The notes under the pieces were generated by a model. It ran no database searches, was not told the DNA's origin, and saw nothing but the letters and a program-made list of their open reading frames with translations. A DNA stretch of 64,000 bases from Sweltsa coloradensis (taxonomy: Eukaryota > Arthropoda > Insecta > Plecoptera > Chloroperlidae). Where the stretch lies: the NCBI GenBank assembly GCA_024449915.1, contig JAMZAV010000007.1:1674001-1738000 (forward strand). The letters are read 5' to 3'. Shown here one piece after another: positions 1 through 11,017 of this stretch. Made by a program: the position numbers and the translations under genes. Within the stretch, counting starts at the first letter, position 1. The number at the start of each line of letters is the position of its first letter.

Positions 1-96
1 CATATTGGTTAAGAGAACCCGTAATTTTATAACCGATTACTTGAGGTAAAAGCATAGATATTGCTTGACCCAACATTACTGCTTCGGCTTCAATGC
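1..96 (-). CDS. ACO1: Aconitase / iron regulatory protein 1, coding exon 5 (partial)
   Basis: This is the fifth coding exon of the minus-strand aconitase/IRP1 gene, cut by the window edge. The acceptor TTATTTCAG lies just above position 96. The exon completes a glycine codon split with exon 4 and continues as [15 protein letters not shown], then [12 protein letters not shown]. This is the conserved stretch that follows the GWGVGG segment in cytosolic aconitases. It corresponds to about residues 226-257 of the protein, still in the first half of the (4Fe-4S) aconitase fold. Known of the family: the protein is a cytosolic citrate/isocitrate isomerase when it holds its Fe-S cluster and an RNA-binding regulator of iron-metabolism mRNAs without it. 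The rest of the gene lies off the left edge. Confidence 0.93.
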
Positions 97-240
97 CTGA
101 AATAACAAAATGATAAAATTATTAAAATTAATGTCAGATTACTGAATGGTATTATCACTATTTTATACCATATAACATTATGCCATAGGAAGGGCCAATA
201 CCGATCAATGTATCAGTTTCCGAGGAGTTTTTTTTTTTAA

Positions 241-775
241 ATTTTTATTTGATATTGCTTAACGTCTCATATTTATGCAGTAAGGCAATTCGAGACGATG
301 AGTGATGATAGATGAGGATGAAGTATGAATAGAAGGGAGGAGGGGAAACCCGGTACCGGCACGTAGCATACTCCTTTCGGGACCAACGGCTTTACGTCCC
401 ATCCGAAAGGACTGTGTAACCTTGACATTCATATAGGTTCCTCCACTAACCCGGACTGCCGAGCAGACGACGAGGAGAACAAAGCCGTTACACTAGCTCT
501 CGAACCCTCCCGAATGGCAAATTAAATATTCTAAAAAGAACTGCGGCCCAATGATAAAAGAAAGAAAAACAAATTGAATATTGTAAATTTTCAACGTTCC
601 ATCACTAGGGAGTATGTAAAAGTGTATTAGTTTAGTACCATCTATCTAGAAGTTTTTAAAACTGATAATTTAGTTTGGTTTGGTTAATGTCCCCCACTGA
701 AAATCAGTCATATGACTGAGTGAGTAGACTCTAAATACAAATTTATTTATTTATCCCTGTTAAATTCAAATTCCA
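241..775. repeat. Interspersed repeat E, copy 1 (intact TTAA site)
   Basis: This intronic sequence begins near GATATTGCTTAACGTCTCAT and ends in a TTTATTTATTTAT tail. Its start recurs at 45881-46480, where it is split by a TTAA-flanked element. Its tail part (CCCCCACTGAAAATCAGTC, GACTGAGTGAGTAGACTC) recurs inverted and degraded near 61290-61350. The A/T-rich tail suggests a retroposed element, but no tRNA-like head is visible and the family is not recognised. Confidence 0.5.
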
Positions 776-1169
776 AGGGTTCTAAAATTGCAGTTTGGAA
801 TTTAAATAAAAATGAAATTAGCCCAACATATTTCATTAAGACACGCCCAAAGCTTAGATAGGACTTCATCACTAGGGTACTTTAAATTACCGTATTTACT
901 CGATTATAGACCGCCATCAAGTAATGGCCGCACCCCTATTTTGACCACGTAACGTTTAAAGAGTATGTTATAATGTTTATTGAGTGTTTCTTCAGTCACC
1001 GTTTTTTCCCGTACTCGGCGAATTTTCGACGAGAGTCCCCTCATCTTCGTCCGGCCACGCCAGACACACTCGGGTCCAAATGTTTTGGGTCTGGCTTGGG
1101 GGTAGGCTAGTAGGCAAGCTCTGGATACATAATCTGCCACCAGAGGTATCCAGCTTGTGTGTAGTTCTA

Positions 1170-1497
1170 GGCTTGGTTGGCTGATGCTGTTGATTGCACA
1201 GAGCATTTGCTGCTGCTGCTTCATGGATATTGTCTTTAAATAAAATTTTGGATTCGTCCCATTTTATTGGTTGATTGCATTCATACTTATGGTCTGCGAG
1301 CAAATTGTTCCTTTTTCTATTGCATTTTTGTGTTCATTTATACGTACTGACACTGGTCTTTCTGTCTCACCGAAGAATGTACGATTGCATCTACAGGGGA
1401 TCGAATAAACTACGTGTTTGGACACCTCGACCGGGTTGTAAGGTTTCTTCTTGGTAAGGACACTTCTGAGGGTCGGGGGGACCAAAAAAATTGACAA
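1170..1497 (-). pseudogene. Penelope-like retroelement fragment (GIY-YIG endonuclease end)
   Basis: The minus strand encodes TLRSVLTKKKP, then VVYSIPCRCNRTFFGETERP and SVRINEHKNA. A shifted frame continues with HKYECNQPIKWDESKILFKD. This order (VVYxIPC, a GIY-YIG-like FFGET, RxxEH, then HxxxxxxIxWDxxKIL) is the C-terminal GIY-YIG endonuclease pattern of Penelope-like elements as I know the family. No reverse transcriptase is seen upstream on this strand. The coding sequence is frameshifted and truncated, so it is a dead 3' fragment in intron 4 of the aconitase gene. Confidence 0.7.
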
Positions 1498-1855
1498 ATG
1501 ATTTCACATAATGGCCGTTGGTTGCACCCTTACTTTTTTGACTTTATATGTTTTAATATGCCCAAGGCCTATACTCCATAAATACAGTAAACAGAAATTT
1601 GAATGAACAAGGGTCTACTGTACTCAATCATAATTCATATAGCACCTGTAACATCCATTTCCAATTAACAATGTCAAAATAGGCTTGCCCTTAGAGTACC
1701 TACAGTAGTTAGTAAATACAAATTTAAAAATAACAAAAATAACTTGCAAGTGTAGGCGTAAGGCGTGATAATAGTTATAGCTCGAACTTGTAATTTTTTA
1801 TTTTGTGTTATTAATATAGGCTAAGAAAAGAAAGGAGAATAATATGATGTGTTAC

Positions 1856-2048
1856 CTCCAACTCCCCATCCCAACACTCCAAGACCATTAATCATGGTCG
1901 TGTGAGAATCAGTCCCTACAACGGAGTCTGGATAAACTAAGCCATCTTCGCTGAACACCACTCGTGCCAAGTACTCGAGATTGACTTGATGAACGATGCC
2001 AGAGCCAGGAGGTACAATCAGCATGTTACGGAATGCCTTGGCTCCCCA
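1856..2048 (-). CDS. ACO1: Aconitase / iron regulatory protein 1, coding exon 4
   Basis: This 193-nt exon has an acceptor (CATTTTAG) just above 2048 and a donor (G|GTAACA) below 1856. It opens with a whole codon (TGG) and ends after the first base of a glycine codon, matching exon 5. It encodes [46 protein letters not shown] and GWGVG, about residues 162-225. The DSHT motif is an active-site signature of aconitases. The sequence is close to vertebrate and insect IRP1 throughout, with no indels or stops, so the gene looks functional. Introns of 22.7 kb upstream and 1.8 kb downstream separate it from its neighbours. Confidence 0.97.
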
Positions 2049-2163
2049 CTAAAATGCATGGAATTATCATGTTATTAAAAAAATCAAATCAATATCATTA
2101 CAAATGAATGAAATGATTGAAATGAATATAATATATGTATGCCTACAACTTTATTGACATGAT

Positions 2164-2365
2164 GGTACTTGTTCATTATAGGGCCCCCCCCCCCCCCCCC
2201 CCCCCCGGCTCCCAAAGGAAAGTAGGTAAGTGGGGTTGGGGAGGGAGGGGGGCGCGAAGCGCTGTGGGGGAACCTAGCTGACCATGGCAACGCACTTCAT
2301 GCCCCCCCCCCAACCCCACTAACCTACTTTTCACTTTTGGGGGGTCCCGATAATGAACAAGTACC
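2164..2365. mobile_element. Short TIR element with perfect 8-bp target duplication
   Basis: Terminal inverted repeats start GGTACTTGTTCATTATAGGG on the left. The right end, read inversely, matches 19 of 20 of these bases. The element is flanked by identical GACATGAT copies at 2156-2163 and 2366-2373. An 8-bp duplication fits hAT-type (or Merlin/P-type) transposition; the TIR is not the usual hAT CAGxG form. The inside is a hairpin-like C/G-rich block with a run of about 23 C after the left end, and it carries no coding capacity. Confidence 0.8.
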
Positions 2366-2398
2366 GACATGATTTCTATTTAGTATAAATCCAAAAGG

Positions 2399-2769
2399 AG
2401 GGATGCACAACAATTAAATTAATATTATCGGTTATCAAAAATGTAGCTGCATTATCAACAATGTTGGTAAATAAAACAATAAAAATGGTGCCACTTTTTC
2501 GATCAAGACTGAATGTCTCAAAATTCAACACCAATTTTTTGGGTCCAAAATAGAGTGAAATATTTTAGCCTTCATGATTGCAAAATGTAAATTTTTAATC
2601 ATTTATACAAGACTTGAATTGAATAACAGTGGTATGGCAGTCCACTACGTGCGAGACGCATCTTAACGCATTTTGGAGAAGTTTTACCATGAAATGTGCA
2701 ATGAGATAATATTTTCTTAATCGATTTATTAAAATGGCATTGAATATCGATAATCGTATGCATCCCTAG
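2399..2769. repeat. Possible degenerate TIR element
   Basis: AGGGATGCACAAC near 2399 and, inverted, AGGGATGCATACG near 2769 could be ends of an old element similar to the one at 8067. No clear target duplication is visible. Confidence 0.25.
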
Positions 2770-3006
2770 TTAAAATATTTAGGCTACAGGCAATGAAGGA
2801 AAGAATCAAATCGATTTAAGCGTATTTGTAAATTACGTTGAATGGATTGTATCAGGAACCCTATTTTGACAATAAACTACTACCTGTGTTATGCAAGAGT
2901 CTACTTTTAAATTGAGTATTCATCAAGTTATTGGTTAATAGTTGCCTACAGATTAGGGATGTCACTCATAAGCAAGGCCTACCTGGTACCCGGATTACCT
3001 AAAGCG

Positions 3007-3353
3007 GCTGCCAAACGATCAACAAAGTTGCCCAAGTCCCATTGCCTAACTTTATTGCTATCCCTGACACACGAGCAACAAAATAAAGTAACAGTGGTGA
3101 CACCTACTGTTGTGATTGGTTATCAATGATCCCGTGATACTTTGAACTTTGAAGAGATCTGATTGGAAGTTAACTTTTATTGCCAAGTAGGCCTAGTAGT
3201 TCAGAATGTTGAACATTTTTGGGGTGTTGCCGCCGGGTGTTGAGCAACTCGACCATTTGGCGAGCAGTCGGCAATATGCATGTGATCAAATGCACACCAA
3301 CTCACAGCAACATTGCTGGGCAACAAAGACTATGTAGATCATTTGGCAGCCAC
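3007..3353. mobile_element. Small inverted-repeat element
   Basis: The left end GGCTGCCAAACGATC followed by AACAAAGTTGCCC is mirrored at the right by inverted GGCTGCCAAATGATC and TTTGTTGCCC. The flanks (CTAAAGC / ACTTAAGG) are only loosely similar, so the target duplication is not resolved. It is non-coding. Confidence 0.5.
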
Positions 3354-4180
3354 TTAAGGGCCAAATCCAGATATTACCCAAATCCATTTTAAAGATTCAA
3401 AACATTTTTGGGCAACACAACAACTGTTGTTGGCCTCTCTCCTGACCCACGATCACTTTGCAACTGTGCCCTCTCCGGTCACTCCGACGCTTATATGCGT
3501 GCCGAAGTGCTGTATAGAGGGGGCACAGTCGCTAGCGACCATGAGGCAGGAGAGAAGCGGCGTCTAATTTCGACACCATTCACTTTATTGCAAAATGGTA
3601 AGCAGGATATACACAGGTAATCTAAGGCTAATACATGTATGTTTATTAACCATGTTTTAAGCTCTTTTGCTGTAACAAGGCATTTAGTATGGCATTTACA
3701 GAACCAGTGTCTATTTTACATTACATTTACATTTCAATATATTGTAGTATGTAGATAGAAACATGTAACATGCACATGATGAAATTTTCAGGTAATTACA
3801 GAAAAAACTTTGATTAATTAGACGAGTGAGCGAAGCGAATGAGGAAATTATAACGCTACTCGATCGGTCCTTCTCGTGATTAATTCTGTATGTTAAATGT
3901 ATGTCTGTCTGTCTGTCTGGTCCCATACGGCAGATTGAGCCGAAATTTTAAACAGACATCCGTGACCAGGTAACTGAGAACTGCTAACAAAATGAGCACA
4001 ATCCATTTCAATTTAAACCTACAAGAAATAATAAACTGAAAAATAGGCCTAACATGTATAGGAATTCTTTTAACGACAATGGTTTTTCTTTTGAAAAAAT
4101 CACTGCTTCTTAGATAATACTCGGTTGCAATGGAGGCAGTGGAAAAATATTTGAAATGCAGTTATGCAGTGACAAACTAG

Positions 4181-5270
4181 CAGTCTTGGGGTCGCTACTT
4201 TTTAAAAGTAGCATGCTATTGCTAACGCTACATGCCCCGAAAAAGTAGCGAAGCTACTTTTTCGCTACTTTTTTTCAGATGTAGCGACGCTACATTCGCG
4301 CTACTCAAGAAATATAGCGCGCTACTTTTCCGCTACATGTTCCCGTTTAATCGGGGGTCGTCGAGATCCCAAATTATCCCGTTTTTAAAGCCTTTTGACG
4401 TTGTACCGCAATGATTTTTAACTCCATTTACATCAACTCGATCGTGATCTATCATCAAAAGCACATAGTTTCGATTTCCATTGTGATAGAAGGCGTTCTT
4501 TTAACGTTTAGGCTAGGCTAGACCCTAGTCTAGGCCTAATGATCAACATTCATATTGTATTTCTTATTTTCAACAACGTGTTTTTCGCGGAATCACTGCA
4601 GAAGAATGCGACAAACAAGGTTTGGAATAGGCCTACTGGTGCCGTACGATGCGATATAGCCTGGAATGTCCCAAGAGAGGAGGGTTAGGCTATATGACAC
4701 TAATCACTTCATTTTAATATGCAATTCAGACGATTGGCGTAATTATTGAGCGGCTTATGCTCTAAATCAATAATACGACTTCTAATTATCGTGGATACAT
4801 CTTTGTTTACGACCCTGAAATAGCACTCAAGATGCACCACGCAATCTAATCACTGCAATATTTTGGTAAAGTCAGCTCACACAATGTGACAGATCGGCGA
4901 TCGCTCGCATCCTTCGGACGACGCAGAGAGAGAGAGAGAGCGAGACAGAGACTCACTGGGAGAGAGCGAGGGAGATGGTGTGGAAGTGAGACGAGATTAC
5001 GGGCCGGTCTACACGGCGAGCACATGACGTGGCGCGGCGGGCGTTACAAGTTAGTTTGCAGTGCCGACTTTTGACTTTACGTGGTACTGGGACTGCTGGC
5101 CCCGGAACTTAAAAAGTAGCGCAAATATCACGCTAACGCTACAAAAATTGTAGCATGCTACCGCTACAATATGCCCCCTTAATAAAGTAGCGCGCTACTG
5201 GCTCCGCTACACGTAAAAGTAGCATGCTACATGTAGTGCGCTACTTGTAGCGCGCTTCTCCCCAAGACTG
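4181..5270. mobile_element. hAT-type non-autonomous element rich in GTAGCG motifs
   Basis: The ends are CAGTCTTGGGG and, inverted, CAGTCTTGGGG. The element is flanked by perfect 8-bp duplications CAAACTAG (4173-4180 and 5271-5278). Both are classic hAT hallmarks. The subterminal 150-200 bp on each side are crowded with near-palindromic GTAGCGCGCTAC / GTAGCATGCTAC words in both orientations, which look like transposase-binding arrays. A (GA)n stretch lies near 4927-4950. No transposase reading frame is present. Confidence 0.85.
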
Positions 5271-5476
5271 CAAACTAGGTCTATCAAACTTGCATGTTCA
5301 AGGAACCCCCAAATTCCACTGGGAGATTGAGTAAACCTTGCAATCTTTACTCGTATTTTGTACTGGCTATGTTTCCCATAGTATTGTCACAGTTGATGTA
5401 GACAAAACTGCGTTATATGCATTTCAAAACATGTTTAATATTTTTTTAAATACAATCCATAAACTACAAAATCTTA

Positions 5477-5551
5477 TCCGACCAGGGGATTGAACCCAGG
5501 TCTCCCACATTCCGGGTATAAGGGCGCCTTAGCCAACTAGACTACGGACAC
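5477..5551 (-). repeat. tRNA-like module in family G element
   Basis: Read on the minus strand, this has an A-box-like TAGTTGGCTAAGG, a mid part CCCTTATACCCGG, and a B-box-like GGGTTCAATCC at tRNA spacing (about 75 nt). The acceptor ends do not pair convincingly and the same module recurs at 47391 and 47969 in mobile sequence. It is therefore a tRNA-derived module rather than a working tRNA gene. Confidence 0.6.
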
Positions 5552-5724
5552 GCCAAAGTCGTTGATAGACGAGTGAGTGAGCCATGAGTTGAATACCCGG
5601 TACCATTCCCCATACTGGGCTAGATCCAGCCTTAGGTATAGGGGAGGAAAGGGGATGTTCCTGGGTACTCAACACATGGGTCACTCACTCGTCTATTAAC
5701 GACTTTGGTGTTTCCCTAGTATCA

Positions 5725-6418
5725 ATGCAGATTATGCAGATTTTCTGTTGTTCTGTGGAAAAATCATTACTAAATTGAAGATTTTTTTAAAATTAAATCA
5801 AATTAAATAAAAAATGAACTTAAGTTTTTAATTTTTTTAATCGTAATTTTAAAAAAAGAAAAAATCGTAAAATTGCGATTTTCATAAGAAATAATTATTC
5901 GATTGCGCTCAAATTTCACACGAATATATTAATTTATATAATTGAGGTTCTGTGAAAAAATCATTACAATAGGATAAAGCATGTAGGTGTTAAAGGTCAA
6001 AGAATTGTTTTAAAAAAGAAAAAACATGTAAAATTTCGATTTTCATGAGAAATAATTTTTTGATTGCGTTCAAATTTCACACGAATATCTTAATTGATGG
6101 ACTTAAGGTTCTGTGCAAAAATCATAAAAATCGGATGAAGCATGTAGGTGTTATAAGTCGAAGAAATGTTTTAAAAATCGAAAAAAAATCGTTAAATTGC
6201 GATTTTAATGAGAAATAATTTTCCGATTGCACTAAAAAACGTGGCAGTTCTAAGTTCAGAGATTTCGAAGACCTCCATAAAATTTCATCGCAATCGGAGT
6301 ATCGGTTTAGCCGGAATCGTGCTGACAAACACACAATAATACAGAAAAAAAAACATTCCGGATTTTTTTCTCCAGTATAGTGAAATGGAATCTTCGCTTC
6401 GCTCGCTACGCTCATCCA
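5725..6418 (-). mobile_element. Helitron-like element, family A, truncated copy
   Basis: The 5' end (minus strand) is TTGGATGAGCGTAGCGAGCG at 6415, followed by the family A body (ATTCCATTTCAC, CCGGAATG plus poly-T, then A/T-rich internal repeats of about 150 bp). It breaks off at 5725 before the subterminal repeat and stem-loop, abutting the family G element. Confidence 0.75.
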
Positions 6419-6419
6419 A

Positions 6420-7449
6420 AAAGTTTCCTTTTAGTTGCCCATTGCCATTGCAACCAAATTCCAAACGATTTATGACAAAAAATATAAATACGTATCAGGG
6501 TACAATCCAGTTCAAAAAACATGATTACTGGATATGGGAGCTAGGACAATTGAGGTGTGATCTTGGGTGTAACTGGTAGGCAAAAAGAAGGCAAGGAAGG
6601 CTGTAAAAGGCAGGATTTTAAAATACCTCAAAATATTTTTTTGTTGAGGATTTTCAAATCATAGCTTAAAATCTCATACATTTTTGTAGTTTAAAAGGGC
6701 TAGGCCCCTATAACCTCAAAACATTATTTTTTACCACATAATCTAGGCCCTATAGCATAAAACTACACTAAAATGACCGTTAAAAAATTGTATCTGTAAC
6801 AGTGATTTTACACGAATTTTTAATTTTTTTGTTCCTGAAATTTGCAAAAATAGGTGTTTTGGATAATTTCTTAAATCGGTTTTGACCTGCTTCTTTTTTG
6901 TTCCACATAGGCCTAGATACTAGAGCATCGTACCAATCTTAAATGGCCCTTTATAACATCGTAGCTTGAAACTGTGCACAAATATAACCTCAAACACGCA
7001 AAAATATGCATTTCAAAATCACACCCCTTCTTGGTAATCAGCATATTTTGACCGAACCACTTGCCCAAATTACAAAACAAAATGTAGAGAACAGAAAATG
7101 CTGTGGAGTTAGGCCTATGTCAATAATGGTAATGGGCAATTTTTTTTTTGATCAAAATCTTCCAAGGTCACGGGGCTTTAAGACCGTCCCTATGTTATTT
7201 CTTATGGAAGATTTTTGCCGATGGCAAAAATGGGACCTAGCTCGAAAAATACCAAGTTTGACAAACAAATCAGGTCATGGTGAAACCAATATTTGTTTCT
7301 GTTAATTGCTAAATTAATTACTAGTTAGCATGAATTAAATGTTTTTTTTAGTTTAGCGGACGTGAATACCCGTATAAGGAAAAACAAGATTTGGGTCTGG
7401 TAAATCTGTAATTTGGCATTTAATTTACCGGTACCTATGTACAAAACAA
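6420..7449. other. Intron sequence without recognised features
   Basis: A/T-rich sequence with scattered TAGGCCTA words. I see no exon, inverted repeat pair or known element here. Confidence 0.6.
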
Positions 7450-7573
7450 ATGTAAAGGTAGAAATAGTATTGGGAGTATTTTGCCAAAAATAGTTGCCGA
7501 ATAGTTGTTTTCTTTAAATGAAATTGCTAAATAAAATAGGGTAGTTGAAAATAGTTGCCAGTGGCAGCCCTGC
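7450..7573 (-). mobile_element. hAT-like element end fragment
   Basis: The sequence ends in GGCAACTATTTTC-like text leading, inverted, to CAGGGCTGCCACTGGCAAC. CAGGGxTGxCA is a typical hAT terminus. No matching left end is found nearby, so only one end is supported. Confidence 0.4.
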
Positions 7574-8066
7574 ATTCACACGTCTTTGACATGTACATGA
7601 GTTATTTGTATGAAGGCTTATAAATAAATAAAATAAATAAATAATTATAACCATTGTTAGTGTTACTCAATTTGAATTAAATGGACAAAATATATTTTAT
7701 GTGATGACTAACGTGATTACTGCTGGCGTGTTCTGAGATGCCACGAATGCATCCACAGTATTCCTTCTTCCCACTCCAGCTGTTACCAATGACTGAGCAA
7801 ACAGTGCCAGCTGGCATGGCATTTTTTTCCAACACCAGAAACTTGTTGTAGGCCTACTCTACACATTGTTCTCCACAAGCGGCTAAGGGTGACAATGCAA
7901 GAATCGTTTTCTATCGGGACACACTTTGGCAATCTGCTACACCCAATTTGCCAACAACACGTGGTGTTTCCAAGTGGTCACACACAGTAGGCCTACTGAC
8001 CACACCCTATGTTGCTTAACTTTTTTTTTTTTTGCTTTTTCATCAATTGGTAAGCGGTGTATTCAA

Positions 8067-8741
8067 TAGGGCTGTGCGGATAATCGAAATAGCGGCAAAT
8101 GGGAACCGAGATCAGTCCGGTTTCGGATAATTTGAATCGCGCGCGCAAGACACGACTTCTCGCCAGTAGAAGGCTTTCCCACACAACAACTTGAACAGTC
8201 ACCAGGGCCAGCTGGATCAAGTGGGCACTTGGGTCGGCGCATGTCCCCCCCACTCCTCTCAGTCGGTCATCCCCACCCGAGCACAGTCAGCTGTGAAGTG
8301 GATCGTATGCGCACCGGTGTCTGCGCACGCCCCTCCCCACCTCTCAGCCAGTTACGACATTGGCTTTGATGAGTTACATCGCCGCAACTATCTTTCTCAC
8401 ACTCATACGCTTACGCGCTAACACACAAAAGCTGGCAATGGCGCTGGACTTTTATAGATATTAAAGTCCTGTTACGTAAATATTTTGTTTTATCATTAAT
8501 AATAAAGTAATACACGTAAAGACTACTATTATTTGGCAATTTTATAGATACCTATTTGTATGTTTTTACATAGGCCTAGGCCTGTTAAGTTGTCAAGTGG
8601 TTAATCTCAGTAATCCATAAATTAATGTTTTTATTTATATTTTGATGGAACTGGAACAGGAACAGAAACCGAACCGAAAAAACGGATATTTTACTATCCG
8701 CAACCAAACCGAAACTTAAAATCAGGATTTGCACATCCCTA
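8067..8741. mobile_element. 675-bp TIR element with perfect 8-bp target duplication
   Basis: The ends TAGGGCTGTGCGG and inverted TAGGGATGTGCAA are flanked by identical GTATTCAA copies at 8059-8066 and 8742-8749. This fits hAT-type transposition. The interior contains inverted ACCGAAACCG / CGGTTTCGG words and no transposase. Confidence 0.85.
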
Positions 8742-8789
8742 GTATTCAACATGGAAAGGCCATTGACATAATAAGAATCAAATGCATCC

Positions 8790-11017
8790 TATACGCGTTT
8801 CCAAGCAAAGATAGATGGCAGCACTAAAACGCAACATGTCGGACCGATCAGTGATAGAGGCGAGCTGCTTACGGCGGGCGCTGTATTTTCAGTTGTCTTC
8901 AAATTTATTTTTGTTACATTTGTGATCATTTGCGAAAACATTGTTGATTATGTCATATCGTCCGCGTATTTTATTAGTAAAATTCGTAAGTTTAGGGGAT
9001 CGGCTTTATTAAAAACGGGAAATTAATGACATTTTAAATTACAACAAATAATTGAGATTATTTGATGATATTACCTCGAAAAAACAAACCACAGTACTGT
9101 TAAACTATTAAATACAGAAACAAGTGTATAAAATAATGTTGAATGATGAAGATCGATGATATTTTGCCAAGAAAATGTTGCCCAATACTAATAATTTCAA
9201 TAATTTACTTGATATCCAAAAATCAAAAGAGCTTCTAGCAAATTATAGCCCTACACTTATTTTGCACTTTTTATACTTCGTTTTACAATGTAAACACAAT
9301 CGGAGTAGGCCTATATATATTTATCTACTATATACACTTAGGACTACCGGTTTTTAAATATACATTTTATTAAAAGTAGGCCTATTGAATAGTTGATGGC
9401 CTATTTTTATTATTGTTTTGTATGTCAATAATGGCATGACGCGTCATTCTGCAGACAGTTTTAAAATCTTAGGTCATATCATTATACTTATTCTATAGTA
9501 ATAATATAAATCGTATTTATTATTGGATGAGCGTAGCGAGCGTAGCGAGCGAAGCGAAGATTCCATTTCACTACACTGGAGAAAAAAATCCGGAATGTTT
9601 TTTTTTTTTTCTTCTTTCTGTATTTTTGTGTGTCTGTTAACACGATTCCGGCTAAACCGATACTCCGATTGCGATGAAATTTCATGGAGGCCTTCGAAAT
9701 CTCTGAACTTAGAACTGCCACGTTTTTGAGCGCAATCGGGAAATTTTTTCTCATAAAAAACCCAATTTTACGATTTTTTTCGATTTTTTAAAAACTTTCT
9801 TCGACTTATAACACCTACATGCTTTAACCGATTGTAATGATTTTTTCACAGAACCTTAATTTCATGAATTAAGATATTCGTGCGAAATTTGAGCGAAATC
9901 GAAAAATTATTTCTCATGAAAATCGAAATTTTACGGTTTTTTTCTTTTTTAAAACAATTCTTTGACTTATTACACCTACATGCTTTATCCTATTGTAATT
10001 ATTTTTTCACAGAACCTTAATTTCATGAATTAATATATTCGTGTTAAATTTGAGCGCAATCGAATATTTATTTCTTATGAAAACTGCAATTTTACGATTT
10101 TTTTCTTTGTTAAAAATTACGATTAATTAATAAAATTAAGTTATTTTTTAATTTAATTTAATTTAATTAAAAAAAATGTTCGACCAAGTAATGATTTTTT
10201 CACAGAACAACAGAAAATCCGCGTAACACATGGCAGCTCAATGCACCAATTACGCTCATCCAACAACGCGGCGGGACTTAAGCGTTTTCCTAGTGATATT
10301 ATGTAAAATATTATGTATTAAATGAACTTTGACAGGAAATGGTATACCTATGTAGGCCTACATTAATTATATAAGGTAGAAAAGGAGTTGGGACTTGTGC
10401 ATAAGCCCTAATACAATTAATATTATTTTGTTATTGTTATTATGAGTATGACTTTATTTATATTAAATTATCATAATAAAACTAAAGAAGTATATTATCT
10501 TAATTAAAAGTGCCATAAGAAGCGAGCGATACTGTATGTGTGTGTTTACTATGAGTTGTGAACATTCTTGACGGTTTGAATTTGATTTAGTATTTATCGT
10601 ACCCTGTTAGCCTATAGGCCTATTTGATACAGCCTATAAATACCAATGATTTATTATGATATTATAATTAGAAAATTGTATTATGGATACAAATGCCATC
10701 CTCGGTGTCTCATGGATGCATGGGGCGCAGGTCTGTATATAGTAATATTATTCTGGTAAACATGGTCTCGAATCCCGCATATTGGAGAGCGATTTTTATC
10801 ATTTTGGTGCACCCCCATGCTTTTGATAATCATCAATTAACAGCATTTTGGGAAAGCAACGACAATGGACCTGTGATTGTACATATTTATAAGTGACAAA
10901 CACGGAATGACCTGCGTTCCTCAAGTAAGCACATAGCGCGCTCCTCCGCCTATCACTGATCGGACAGTTGCATTTTTCGCCACCAGGTAGCAACCCCTTT
11001 GCTTGGAAACGCGTATA
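8790..11017. mobile_element. 2.2-kb element with about 100-bp inverted repeats, split by a Helitron
   Basis: TATACGCGTTTCCAAGCAAAG at 8790 is repeated inverted at 10997-11017. The similarity continues inward (GATCAGTGATAG near 8850, inverted near 10950). The flanking duplication is unclear. A family A Helitron-like copy (9523-10294) sits inside. No transposase reading frame was found, so it is a non-autonomous element. Confidence 0.65.
9523..10294 (+). mobile_element. Helitron-like element, family A, full-length copy
   Basis: It starts TTGGATGAGCGTAGCGAGCG with an extra 9-bp GAGCGTAGC iteration, then CCGGAATG and a poly-T tract. Three A/T-rich internal repeats follow, each about 150 bp with the phrase TGATTTTTTCACAGAACC. 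It ends with the subterminal inverted copy CGCTCATCCAA, then AACGCGGCGGGACTTAAGCG and TTTTCCTAG. AACGC and GCGTT can pair as a stem. There is no target duplication. Non-coding; reading frames here are incidental. Confidence 0.8.

Larger units (their letters stand above)
3818..5724 (+). mobile_element. Helitron-like element, family G, copy 1 (interrupted)
   Basis: The 5' end is TTAGACGAGTGAGCGAAGCG. The 3' end has the inverted subterminal copy ACTCACTCGTCT, then AACGACTTTGGTGTTTCCCTAG with AACG..tGTT able to pair. Between them are a tail region shared with 47.1-49.3 kb, a tRNA-like module (5477-5551), and a second inverted copy of the 3' end near 5553. This is the plan of a Helentron/HINE-type non-autonomous Helitron. 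A separate 1090-bp element with an 8-bp duplication (4181-5270) has jumped into it; without it, the flanks line up with the uninterrupted copy at 47-49 kb. Confidence 0.6.

Noticed and set aside
5477..5551. Working tRNA gene
   Set aside because: A/B boxes are present but the acceptor stem pairs poorly and the sequence recurs within mobile elements, so a tRNA-derived repeat is the better call.
9488..9754. Recurrent short frames such as the MDERSERSEDSIS type at 9523, 25283 and 28111
   Set aside because: They recur because the family A Helitron-like 5' end recurs, on either strand, and differ by frameshifts in the poly-T; they are not a conserved peptide gene.
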